Shown: positions 46,161 through 58,020 of the stretch, in pieces
How positions within the stretch are numbered: position 1 is the first letter of the stretch
Layout of the letters: every line of letters starts with the position of its first letter
DNA from: Pontederia crassipes
Lineage: Eukaryota; Streptophyta; Magnoliopsida; Commelinales; Pontederiaceae
Direction: 5' to 3'
Length of the DNA: 64,000 nt
Assembly (NCBI GenBank): GCA_030549335.1
Contig: CM060193.1
Location: 42,083,391 to 42,147,390 of the forward strand
Program-made: the position numbers and the translations under genes
The notes under the pieces: model-generated
Told to the model about the DNA's origin: nothing
Seen by the model: the letters and a program-made list of their open reading frames with translations, nothing else
Database searches by the model: none

Positions 46161-49130
46161 ACAAAAGTTACAGATTATTCTAATAATTATAGATCATCTT
46201 AAAGACCTATACATCTTTAGTTTTAGATTGTTATCTTTCTATAATTTTATTATGTGAACACTTTTGTCCTAAATCGTATGTCATCTCCTCTAGCCCTCTC
46301 TTTTCTTGCCTTTGCTTTTTTCTTTTTTTTCTTTGTCCTTTAGCACCCAGGATATCCACAGAAAACTTCTTGCCTCCCATGCACAAGTGAAGTTGTTGTC
46401 GACTGGTTCTGGTTGTGGTTCCATTTTGGTTATTTGGATTGGTACATGGTGATAAACTGATTGCATATGTGCATCAAAATCGCCCAAAGGGTCAGCTAGG
46501 GTCAGAAGTCATCCAAGTACCCTTAGATGCTGCAAAATGGTGACTACTACGGTGATCGACTTGAAGCTTCTGTAGAGAAACATGGTACCAAAGGATATAT
46601 GAATTAAGCCTTTTACAATAAGTATATAGTTAAATGTGGAGAATTATAAATCTCTGCATTTGAGGATAAAACATGCATTAAAAGCTAAAAATATTATAAT
46701 TTATAGGTCAAATGCATGCAGAATAAGAGTGAATATATTATGTATGTATATAAATATAAATAAATAAATATTCTCTCCACATCAAAACTACCCCATAACT
46801 ATGGTTTTGTTTGTCCTCAAGCAATGATCACTAGCTGATCACAATAGATTTTTATCTCATTTTCTATTCAATTCACACATATCGAGCCCTTATTTTGCCT
46901 AACTTTTGGCCAATTATGCTTGGAATGCAAAGGATTGTGATAAGGAGCTGAAGTGCTGCAGAATGTTTTGTATCATCCAGATTTCTATCGACAGCCTTCA
47001 AATTCAGGATGTTTTGTATCAATCCTTTCTTCTATTGTGTATCAAACTTTGTAACTATGAGGAGCTAAACTCTAACTCTCCTAGGTTAAGGTAGTAGTCT
47101 AATTTAATTGTGGATGGATTATGGACAATTCTGATTTTTTGCATTGAATCAAATTCTGATTTCTGAAATATGTTTTTCCATTTCTGATTCCTAAATTTTG
47201 TTGAATATGTTTTTATCATTGTGGAGCTTTAATTGAATCAATAACTGAGAGGTTTCTTATGGTTTCATTCTTGTTCAGAAATGAATAAAGAGACAATGGT
47301 ATTTTCTAAGATTTCAACCCCTGAATTATTGCAAATCTCTTATTGCTAATTTCTGAATTCTAAATTCTGATTTCCTGAAATATGTGGGATTCTTCTTTAT
47401 TATTGTAAACTCTTATTTCATTTAATCACTGAGAGGTGAATTTAAGATTATCTTGATGCTCTGAGATGGACCAATAAGCAATGACAATTGCTGAGTTCTC
47501 ATATGTAATTATGTTCTGATTGTATCCAATTGATTAGTATTAATATGGATTTCATTTTAATTTGCAACTGAGGGACTGATTTAAAATCCCCTTGCTGTTT
47601 AGAGATAAACCAAGAAGAATTAGCACTAATATTGGATTGATTTCATTCCTATTTAGTTAATTGAAGTAATTCCCTCATATTTAAAGTGCAATTGATTGTT
47701 ATCATTTCAGATTTCACTAAATTGCCAAAAATCAGCAAGGAACTTGAGTTTGAGCTTAATGATAACTTGATTTCAGTAAGAACCTCTTCTAATTCAACTT
47801 AGCTAATCAATCATGTGAAAATATGATAACTAGTCCTGGTTCAATTGTGTTGTGATAACAGGCCATTTCAAGTTGAGTTAAAATTGACACATATTGATAA
47901 CTTGTTCCATTCCATCCATAATTAAATTAGATGAACCCCAATTCCTAGGAGAACCTTCATCATTAATAGATAAACATTTTTAGCCCTTAGTTTAGCATTT
48001 ATAATTCAATTCAGATAACTTTCCAAAAATCCAAAAATAGTTATCCTTTTTGCCACAATTAAAAATCTGTTTTCATTTCCCTTTAATTTTCTGAATTTGT
48101 AATTTTAGTTAGGGCTAGTCTAGATTGTTTTAGAGAGTCTTTGACTTCAAATCACTGTGGATACGACATTTATGGTTTACTACAATTGACCTGTGCACTG
48201 CAGTAGAGAGTGAGTTAGGGAGTTAAATCAAAAATTGAAAAATATCAAATTTGACCCAAAAATAAGCAAGTTATCACTATACTCCTCTATTTCACTATCA
48301 CGCAACGGTTAGAGACTTTTAGTCACATTATGGACTTTAAACATCCCGATCTTGAAATGTGATGCATGCATTTTTATACCTGCATCATTTAAGTTATTTT
48401 TCATAGTTTTTACCATTGCATGCAATCATTTTCTTATTTATTTTATTAAATTATTTCAATTTAGAAGCTACCCACTTGTAATTTATTTTATTCTCAGGAT
48501 CAATATTTTGACGATACAAAGTGATCAGATAAAAAAACATGAAAAATGGGTAAAAAGAATGCATGTGAACAAATTTTAGCAAAACCCATGCCAGGTTGGC
48601 ATAATACTCGGATCGAGTTGCACATAAAAATAGATTCCGAGCCAAATTCAGTACGAAAATGAATTCTGAATAGAACCCAATCCGCGTTTGTTAAAACATG
48701 TCCCGAGTTTGTTCAAACCCGTCCCTTGTTCAATACAATCAACCAAACTGATGAACGACTATGATTTTTTGGTCGATTTTCACTTAGATTTGAGCCGCGA
48801 ATTCAACTTAGAACTCTAGAAGGCTACTACCTCTATAAATATGGATGTACCATGAACTCAAATAGTATGCAATCTCGGAGTTTGAAGCCCTAGTCACACA
48901 AAAAATGAGAGATGAATTTCCACTGCGTGCCACTACAAATCAATTGAAGAATTGAAGATTTTGAGGTTTCGGGTGATCTCGACCAAGACTTGTTTCAGAG
49001 ACATCCACCACTTCTTGGGAGTTTGACTTAAAATTTCCAATCTTTATTTTATATTTTCTCCTTCAAATTTAATGTTAATTCTTCTTATTATGAATTACTT
49101 TAGTTGTTAGAGGAAGACTACGTTGAACTT

Positions 49131-49709
49131 GATGATGCGGCCATTCTTCTCATTCTACGTCTCAATCTCAGTGAGTGAGATGATAATATTATCGGCATCG
49201 GGTGGAACTGTGAAGTGGCCAACATCCAGATCTGCCCAATTGTTAGGAGGGAGAGTGTTGAGCCTTTTGTCCTGAGATATCACATGCCCCCGAGGCAGCA
49301 CGATCTTCAAGGTCACTAGAGCGTCACATTCCGAACTTTTGCATCATCACCTCTAACACCACATGGTAAGTGGCGCCAGTCTTCAGTTTAGTCATGTCGT
49401 ATTTTCCCTTTACTCCAGCCACCACAATTGCAATAGCTTTGCAGCTTCAACTACCCTGGCAACGTCAGTACCATGAATAACTAATGCATAGTTGATAATA
49501 TATTTTATATGCGAGCATGGGTGCGCATGGGAGTATATAGTTAACACTTAACATGCGTGCATGAAAGATTATATATATATATATATATATAGTGGGATCG
49601 CATACTTGTCATCGTGTTTTATCGATATCCATTCCCAGTATCTGACGTCTTCGACTCATGTAATGTCTAGATCCCTTGCATGCAGGAACACAGATTGCAA
49701 TCCCAGGAG
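49131..49709 (-). pseudogene. PP2-like lectin pseudogene (copy E)
   Basis: Duplicate of the dead gene at 10,459. Exon 2 relic 49,606-49,709, with the same missing four codons; exon 3 relic about 49,131-49,455. Exon 1 is absent. Additional small deletions after the duplication (in the WWLEV region and in the QEPSSE region) shift the frame further. The relic TATA box is at 49,861-49,868. Confidence 0.9.
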
Positions 49710-49860
49710 CTAAAAACATGCACGAGGAAGAGATCAATCAGTGTAAATAAATTGATCTTGAGTAATTAATTATCCTAAACTTATAAGTAATTAAGTCCAG
49801 GATGATGTATTTGCATAAGTATTTGGACTAATTAACTACCTTATAAACCTAGAGGAGAGG

Positions 49861-49868
49861 TATTTATA
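49861..49868 (-). promoter_or_regulatory. Relic TATA box of dead PP2 copy E
   Basis: TATAAATA on the minus strand in the conserved PP2 promoter context. The downstream exon 1 is deleted. Confidence 0.55.
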
Positions 49869-50897
49869 CCAGTTTAGGGAAGCACGTATGGATGGACACA
49901 TACGTCGGCAATGAGAACTCCATTAATTTATTTTTTAAAAATTGACTTACCTCTGATACTCGAGGTCACAAATTTATTATAAAAAATGACTAATCATTTG
50001 ATTGGACGTTATATATATATTAATTACCATACATTGTATATATCGATTCAATTTCAGATAAGATAAGATTTTGGCCCCTTCTAGATTAAAGAAAATAATA
50101 GGTTTAATTACTCAATATATATTTAAATTTATTTTTTCAGATGCATATAATATTGAAAATTTTAAAATATTTTAAGCTAAATTTTATTTAATTAAATATT
50201 TTACTTTTAATTTTATATATTAATGTTTGTTAATATTTATTTTCATAATATTATTTTGGACCCTCTTAAAAAAATTTGGATTCGTCCCTGGTCGGCATGC
50301 TCCTGAAAATGAATGTTCATTTAAAAGATACCTAGTCCAAAAGTTCTAGGCTTCTAGCTGATAAAATATAACATCTTTTTTTTTTTTTGTCGTGAAGAAG
50401 CAAGAATGCCATATACTTTATTCACGATGCAAGACTAGCACAACTTCTCACACGAGCAATTTATATCTGATTGATTGTTAATTATGAGAATATAATAGGA
50501 TACAAAATCTGAATGATCTAACTTTCTCTCACATTAATTAAATGCATCATTCTCTTTGATTATTATCAATTTGAATCATTTGTTAATTGAAATCAAAACT
50601 TTGTTATCTTCTCAATTAATAAACTTTGTTATTTCAATCTCTTGAATCTTTTGGCGTACAATAAGTAGTCAATTTTTTTCAAAGTCTTTTGTTTTTTTGA
50701 AGTGAAGAAGTAGTAATGCCATATACTTTATTCACGAATTAAATACAACACGAGCACAACCTCAAACACAAGCAAACGAACAAACAACTGTCGATCCATC
50801 TTTATTTATCATAATACCATGCATGTACAATAAGTTTTTGCAACAAGTAAGATCAGTTGCATGCTGGGACGAATCCATGGAGGTAGCCATACAAGCT
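49869..50897. other. PP2 flank sequence, no gene
   Basis: Counterpart of 11,220-12,238: upstream flank of the dead gene followed by a PP2 downstream flank. Confidence 0.65.
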
Positions 50898-51001
50898 CTA
50901 AACCTCTTCAATGCGGATGGCCCTGATGATGAGGCCATTCTTCTCATTCTGCTTCTCAATCTCAGTGAGTGAGATGATAATATTTGCGGCATCGGGTGGA
51001 T
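50898..51001 (-). pseudogene. PP2 exon 3 tail fragment (copy E')
   Basis: Counterpart of 12,239-12,342. The last ~34 codons remain, ending RAIRIEEV and stop, joined upstream to unrelated sequence. LIIRAIR is kept here where copy 1 has LNIRAIR. Confidence 0.85.
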
Positions 51002-51114
51002 TCTTTTTTTCAAAAAAATACCTAGTCCAGAAGGTCAATTTTGAAATTCTTTTTTTTTTCTAGCTGATAAAATATTATTTTTATGATCCTGAATTGAATT
51101 TTCTCTCTCGCTAG

Positions 51115-52661
51115 TAAGTTATTTTTGTCTTTCTTTTTTTTTCAGTTCTATGGAGGAATAGATGCTTCGGTTATAAATCAAATCGATCATGTTAAATTGG
51201 CAAGGTGTAAATCTAATTTTTTATTTTTTTTATTTCTGTTGAACTTTCATTATATATTTCTAATTAAATACATTCAGACTAATAAGGTTGTGTTAAAAAC
51301 TTCACTAATTTTAAATTGAGATTTTTAGCATTTTTTTTTTGAGAAAATAATTTCATGTTAATATGAGGTGATCTGATTTTTATGTCGTAAAAGAATCTTA
51401 AAGAATGTAAATTTTTTTCTAGATTTTGTTTTTGAGAAAAGAAAGTTAAGTATTAATATAGCAACGTGAGATATCAAATGAACGAAATGAGCAAAATAAT
51501 GCGTGACAGCATTTGTTTTCCTATTACAATGTGAGGTCATCTAGTTTGTAATGAATGGAAGTAAGATTTTGATATCTATGATAATTTGCCGAGTGCACCA
51601 AGGTGGTTCCGTTGCACCGTTAAAGGCATTCATGAGCATCTCAGAATCAGATTCGTTGTGTAGAGAAGAAATGTTTGCTTGTATGCAGTATTTGACCCCT
51701 TCGAGAATTGCCCATGCTTCGGCTTCAACAGCAGTGCGGCATCTCCTTGCTAACACCGCTGCAGCCACAAAAGAAATATGATGAGAGCGACAGATGAAGC
51801 CCAACCCCGTGATCTCCCCACAAGCTACAAAAGCAGCATCAATGTTTAGTTTTCTCCACCCCACAAGTAGTGGCTCCCATCTAGCCAAAGAAGGGCCATG
51901 GGGGTGAATTGCCTCAGGAACCTAGTATCTAACATATTCATTGTATGTGGACAAAGCTCTCTGCTAGATTGATCCTGTGGTTTCCATCTTGAATCTAAAC
52001 ATTGCCTCATTTTTTGCGAGCCAGATGCCCCAAAAATAGTTTGCTATAAATGATCTTAACTTTACTTTTGAACTAGGAATCAGATCTTTTTTCTAGAATT
52101 TAGTTGTCCGGTCCTTTCAGTTATGTCAAAATTCGAACTAGTCCCAAATGATATCTACTCGAGTGGGTTCACTTCTCTACCTCACCCCAAGAACTAATCC
52201 TAAATGTCAATATTCCAATTCAAAGAATCTTCCATGTACCTTGGATTGTGCATGTAATTAGGTCATGTAATGGTGACAACTCATTGTGCACATTTAGGAG
52301 TCGTCGAGTAAATGGTTATGTTAAGAATTTTGAACAAGGAACTCTTGATGTTAATGATGTCATATGAGAACCTATGTTATTTAAGTTGAATGATAGTAAT
52401 CCTTTTCAAATATTTTCATATTAGTTGAGAAGGGAGGGAGAGAGATATGTTCTTTGCAAGTTGACGAGAGCTTGTCAGAAACACTTGCAGGTTGCAAACA
52501 GGCAATGGGGCTTGTTTGTCATGACCTTAATCTAAATTTTGGTATAAAGGCCACAACTTATTACTTAGGAAACATACTTGAAATATTCAAACTACACAAT
52601 ACGATGTTACATCACTATAAAACGCGTACAAGCTAGATTCGGTTTACTTATACATGTCTAG
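51115..52661. other. 1.55-kb CTAG-bounded insert, copy 2
   Basis: Counterpart of 12,455-14,001, of the same length. The insert therefore predates the segmental duplication but is absent from the flanks of the intact PP2 genes B, C and D. Confidence 0.6.
51541..52045 (-). pseudogene. LINE-type RNase H domain remnant, copy 2
   Basis: A 115-codon open stretch (51,541-51,888) reads ARWEPLLVGWRKLNIDAAF, then EAEAWAILEGVKYC and HNESDSEMLM, so the Asp-Glu-Asp set of RNase H is visible. It ends LLPFITN and stop. Upstream (to about 52,045) the W.IWLAKNEAMFRF stretch of plant LINE polyproteins can be read with stops in between. It is better preserved than copy 1, which has a stop in the ARWEP segment. 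No other LINE domain was found. A host RNase H-like gene fragment is an alternative. Confidence 0.65.
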
Positions 52662-53665
52662 TATCACATATTACAACTATTTTTTTCTTTATATTCTTAG
52701 AATACACATTCAAAATAATTCTCTTTTGTCCTTCGAAGGAACTTATAATAAGACACATGTAAACCTATAGGGCGGTCTAGTGATCTAAAAAATATTAAAA
52801 ATAATAACATGAGAAAAAGATATATTTAGTGAGTTAAGAATTCGTAACTTATGTATTATCACATATTCCACTTGAGACAATTCAATTAAATGATGTATCA
52901 CCAAACTTGAGCAACACTTACCATTTTGCTTTAGTGTATATGATACGGCAATAAATTAAAAACAACATACACTTTCATCATGTCATATAACCTATAAACA
53001 CAAGGACGAAACTATGTGTACTTGGGGGACCTTGCCCCTACCACCACCCCCTCATGTTTTTTTACCTTCATAGTATATATTACATATATTTATATATATG
53101 TTATACATTTTTAACGTTAATTTAAAATTTGCCCCCTCCACCCCTAAAGTTGAGTTAAAATTATCATATAACATAATATTTAATTGTTAATAATAATGAT
53201 ATCATTTTTATATTATATATTGGGCTCCCTTAAAAAATTGTAATTTCGTCTATGTGTAAACACATGTATATTTTATATGTAATATCAAAGGTATATCATC
53301 ACATTGCACAATAAAAAATATAATGCACTATATACATGTCATATCACCATTTGGCCAAAGGCCTATTTTCATTCCTTTCGAGATATTAGTAGGGACTGTT
53401 GGACTCTAAAAGTGAGCTCTTTGAATTCAGAAAACAGATTGAATTGTGATTTTACGATTTAACTCATATGGCACTTAATACAAATAAATTAAAATCCATT
53501 TTAGGAGCATATAAGGTTGATCGGTCCTATAAGATCTTTCAATCATACATAGTCTTTCAACCATACAAAAATTAAATATATCGACCTAGAAGGGATAATG
53601 CAAACGCATGGGGATAACATATTTAGAATTGGGACGGAGTCCTAAATCTTGAGACCGGACCAGGT
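52662..53665. other. Non-coding PP2-upstream arm sequence, copy 2
   Basis: Counterpart of 14,002-15,004, ending abruptly at the gypsy fragment. No gene. Confidence 0.65.
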
Positions 53666-54889
53666 TTCACAAAATCAAACAATCAAGCAAGAACTTCTTC
53701 TTCTTGTCTTCTTCTTTACATAATCAATAGGGCAGAATCAAATCTATTCAAGGGTCATGCAAGGTGATTACAATTCACCCACCTCTGTTCGCGATTAATC
53801 CTTGCTTTGGCTCATCGGAATTCTAACGATCACGTCCTCTCTTTTCTCTATGCGCCCTTTCTTCTCCTGGCAGATCAGCACTTGTGATTAATCCGATGAA
53901 TAGGGCTGAGGAGAGGGGCGTGAGAATCAGATAGTTGCAGCACGGAAAAAGGTTCGGCTACCCTTACACCTGAGGAAACCCTGTTCCTCTGTTCCCCACG
54001 TGAGAGGAGAATGGACAAGTTTGAGAAAAGGGGTCGTGAGGTTTAGGAGCAAAGGATTTATGCCTGATTGATTTCTATCTATTTGATTCCTCTCCTATTT
54101 AGATCTCATGTATTTATTTAATCTGATAAGATCCCTTTCCTCCTTAGATTTGATCTATTTGTCATATTGGGGCTGAATCTTATGTTATCTCCAGTCGGCC
54201 TTTCCTATTTCGAGTCTGATTTCATTTTTTTTATCTTTTGTGTTGGTTATTACATTCTTACCCTATTAAAAGAAAATTCGTCCTCGAATTTGCACTAAGT
54301 AGAGGGCTTACAAAAAAGATGAGAGAATTCTTGGCACATTTTTTTACTCTAGCTCCCATGTCGCATCATGTCCCTGATGGAAATGTCAAGCTACCCGAAC
54401 CATGGGTACATCCTTGTTCTTCTGTCGTTGCACCTTGCGTTCCACTATGTGCGTCGAATACTCAGCGAAGGTCAAGTCTGCAGCTAGATCTGGCTCCTCT
54501 ATCCTTAGAATATTTGCAGCATTGTGTTTGTACTTCTTGAGCATGGATACATGGAATACATTATGCACTCTCCCATAAGATGGGGGTAGAGCCTGCATGT
54601 TTCCTCGCCTACCAACTCGAGTATCTCGAAGGGGTCTACATAGTGAGGACTAAGCTTTCCTCGCTTGCAGAATCTCATGACTCCTTTCATAGGAAATTCC
54701 TTCAGAAGAACTTGGTCACCGGCTTGAAAAATTTGCTCTCGTCTGCCTTTATCAGCATAACTCTTTTGTCTTCCCTGAGCAGTCTTCATTCTCTTCTATC
54801 TTTTCAGCATATTCCACTGGACCCGATCGGGGATTCCCCATGGGGCCCGGCGACCCTCGAAGGTTTTTGCCATCCTTAGTTGATCATTC
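53666..54889 (-). mobile_element. Ty3/gypsy fragment (integrase end plus partial LTR)
   Basis: Minus-strand fossil. Bases 54,255-54,889 hold the C-terminal part of a gypsy pol. KSYADKGRREQIF, then GDQVLLKEFPMKGVMRF and KLSPHYVDPFEILE, is the conserved integrase C-terminal region, followed by RVHNVFHVSMLKKY. Then comes a purine-rich tract and the start of the 3' LTR (TGTAATAACC on the minus strand; 53,666-54,254), homologous to the solo LTR at 36,799-38,905. Both outer edges are truncated and no terminal duplication is seen. It is a fragment with several breaks. Present only in copy 2. Confidence 0.88.
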
Positions 54890-56450
54890 ATTATATTTTA
54901 ATCATTCATTATATTATATTTTTATATTGTAAATTAATTGATAATAATCATATTTATTTCATCTCATTAAATATTTCTTATTATATTTTACATTTTTATG
55001 TATTATAATTGAACTAGGACAATGGAGATTGACCAAGTTTTTGTCATGGTTTATCTAAGTTGTGCAAGTCCTGATTTTGGCCTAGGGATAATTTTTTTAA
55101 AAAATCTGGTTCTAATCGAGTCAGAACCAGGATGGGAAATTATGGTGAATTTAAAATAAAATAAGAAATTAAGGTGAAAATATTTTTAAATACAAGAACT
55201 TTTCTCATAAGGGGAAAACATTAAATGAAAAAATCATTGGCAAAAATTTACTTTAAGTAATAATTATGGTAAGAAAATTAAAAGTAAACTAATAAAAAAT
55301 ATTAAGAGTGATTTGTAGTAAAATAAAATATGTTGCCTCACAAGTATTATAAAAATAATAAAAAAACAATAATATTTTGTGAATGTGATTTTGAATAAGC
55401 ACAAATTTTTAAAACTTAGGAAATGGTATTTTCATATTACTTTGTCATTAATGATGGTTTATTATTATTTAAATATTATACTGTATTTTTATCATATTTA
55501 TATTCACGATTATTGGAAACTACTATTAGTTTAATAAAAATAGTCAATGATCAGATTGTGACCTAATTAGCCTTCCCATTAGATTATGTAAATATTGTTC
55601 AAACGACATCAATAATTGGAAGATTTGGTGAGAAGACCAATCTTTATATGTTTACAATTTTATAGAAATATATAGCACAATGCAATGTCATAACCCTCGT
55701 GTTGATGCTGTTTATATGAGATTATTTCCATTCACAAATAAAAATAGAAGAAAGATATGGTACAAGTCACACATTGATAGTTGATTTTTTCGTCTAATAA
55801 ATTTGACCATAAAAAATTAGAACGGTTGATTTTTTCACTAATTAGATTAAGAAAACATATATAAAGACTGTCAAAGAATTCAAGTGCTCCCAGATTTCAT
55901 GCTCGTATTAATTAGGAATCCTTTCATAAATATCAAAATTATTTATAGCAATATTTACTTTACAATGTTGATGAGATATGTCAACCCTTTGAGAATCTAG
56001 TACCACACAACTACCAACCCACTCCTTAAACCGGTTATTCGATCTTGTATGTGCAGTGGACAAAGGAGGCACATGCCTATCAGTCTTTGGGCAATTGATC
56101 CCATGGGGCAATCAATCGACCCCTACAATCATAATAATTTTTTCAATCTCTCAAATCTTTCAGCGTACAATAATGTATATTTTTCTCTTAATAAATATTT
56201 TGTTATTTAAACTTTTGAGAACATAGTCACGATGAATGTTCAATGCTCTATCTCAATTGAATAGTTTCTTGCATTAATTTTATATAATTTCGCATAACTT
56301 TTACAAAATAAAACCAATTGGAATAGTGTGTAAAACTCAATCCGAGTTGGTACAACTTGAGCCGGGTTCATTCTTTACTTTTCGTGAACTAAAACTTTTG
56401 TATTTGACATGGGCCAAGTTTCATCTGACCCGAGCCAAGTTCTACCTTTT
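54890..56450. other. Non-coding flank left of copia copy 2
   Basis: Counterpart of about 15,118-16,678. AT-rich, no gene. Confidence 0.65.
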
Positions 56451-57090
56451 TGTTGGATTCTTGCCATGCGAGTCCGATAACAATTGAGAAAAAAACCAAT
56501 TGATGTCAAAACTTCAATCTGAGTCATTGAAGACATCCGAATTGAAGAAGGAAACAAATCCTATTCAAGGTTGTTTAGTCATGAAGCTATAAAAGCACCA
56601 ATGCCGTGGGCAATTGAACAACGCGCCGCTGACTAGAAAAGAGAGAGAAAAAGAGAAGAGAGAGAAGAAAACTTCGGAGTTCATTTCGGGAATGAGTTCT
56701 TATCCGTTCTCAACGAAACTTTAGGTATTACTTCTCAGCATCCTTCTCATCTATTCCTCATATTCTGATGAGATCGTTCTGACTTCTATCCTCAGTTTCG
56801 AGAGACTTTTATTTTGTGGCATCCAAGATTAATTCATGAGATTATTATTATAATCCTCTGCGTAATTCAGAGAAGATACTTTGTAACCTCCTATTATTTC
56901 ATAGTGGAAGATCTTCTTGCTCCCGTGGTTTTTCCTCTCATATTGAGGGGTTTTTCACGTCAAATCTCTGCGTCTTTGGTCTGATTTAATTCCGCTATAT
57001 TATTGTCATCATCCTATTATTATTGTGCGCATTAAAAAGGGAAAAAGAAGATAATTTCGCAACTATCAGTTCAGCCTTTTTTTCCCAACA
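56451..57090 (+). repeat. Copia copy 2, left LTR
   Basis: TGTTGGATTC...TTCCCAACA, 640 bp. By eye it differs from the left LTR of copy 1 by about 20 substitutions and a small indel. Confidence 0.9.
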
Positions 57091-57127
57091 GTGGTATCAG
57101 AGCCTGGTCAGGAAGCGCATATTATAA

Positions 57128-58020
57128 TGGAGGACAATAATGCCCCCAGTCGGATGTCTGTGCTCACAGGTACAAATTATTCTATCTGGAAACCTCGGAT
57201 GAAGGACTACTTAAATTGCAGAGACCTTTATGATCCAATCGAAGGTGATGTTGCAATGCCCGAGTACATGGATGATAAAAAGTGGGGGAGGATTAAGACC
57301 AAGACAGTCGCACAAATCCGACAATGGATCGACGACAAGGTGTTTCATCATATCGCAAATATCGATGAACCTGACGAAGTGTGGAAAATATTGCAAGAAA
57401 TGTATGAGCACAAATCGCCGCAGAATAATGTGCTATTGATGAAGAAACTTGTTAACCTGAAGTACAAGGATGGTCACTCTGTTGCAAAACATCTTGATAG
57501 TTTTCAGGAATTGATTAACAAGATGTCCTTAGTAAAGATCGTGTTTGAAGATGAGATCCAAGCACTACTACTACTGAGCTCATTACCTGATAGTTGGGAA
57601 ACACTCGTTATCTCTCTGAACAACTCTGCTCTATGTGGACAGCTATCTTTAGAAACTATCAAAGATAGTTTGTTCAATGAAGAAACGAGAAGGCAAGAGC
57701 AGAATCTCAACAACAAATCAGAGGCATTCATCGTGGAAGATCGTGGGAGAAACAAGCAGAGAAACTCTCACAGCCACGATAGATCAAGATCAAGAGGCAA
57801 GTCGAAGTCCAGGAAAGAAGTCACTTGTTATCATTATGGCATGCCAGGGCACTTCAAGAACGAGTGCAGAAAATTAAAGCGTGATCAATCACATGAAGGA
57901 TCTGAAGATGCTGAAAAAGAAAACAAGGGCAGTGGTGGAAACAACGTTGCGGTGGCTACATCAGATGATGTATACTTTCTTACTCAAGAAGAGGAAGAAG
58001 ATGGTGTCAATGTTGTGAGT
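57128..58020 (+). mobile_element. Copia copy 2, gag region
   Basis: Starts MEDNNAPSRM, followed by LTGTNYSIWKPRMKDYL. The zinc-knuckle-like region is at about 57,824-57,868 after the SRSRGKSKSRK stretch. Fossil. Confidence 0.85.

Larger units (their letters stand above)
41843..49130. other. Non-coding left half of copy 2
   Basis: Counterpart of 1,750-10,458. No gene apart from the doubtful 81-codon frame (42,036-42,281). It lacks the copy-1 blocks of about 500 bp (join near 42,780) and about 950 bp (join near 46,942). The remainder is AT-rich. Confidence 0.65.
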
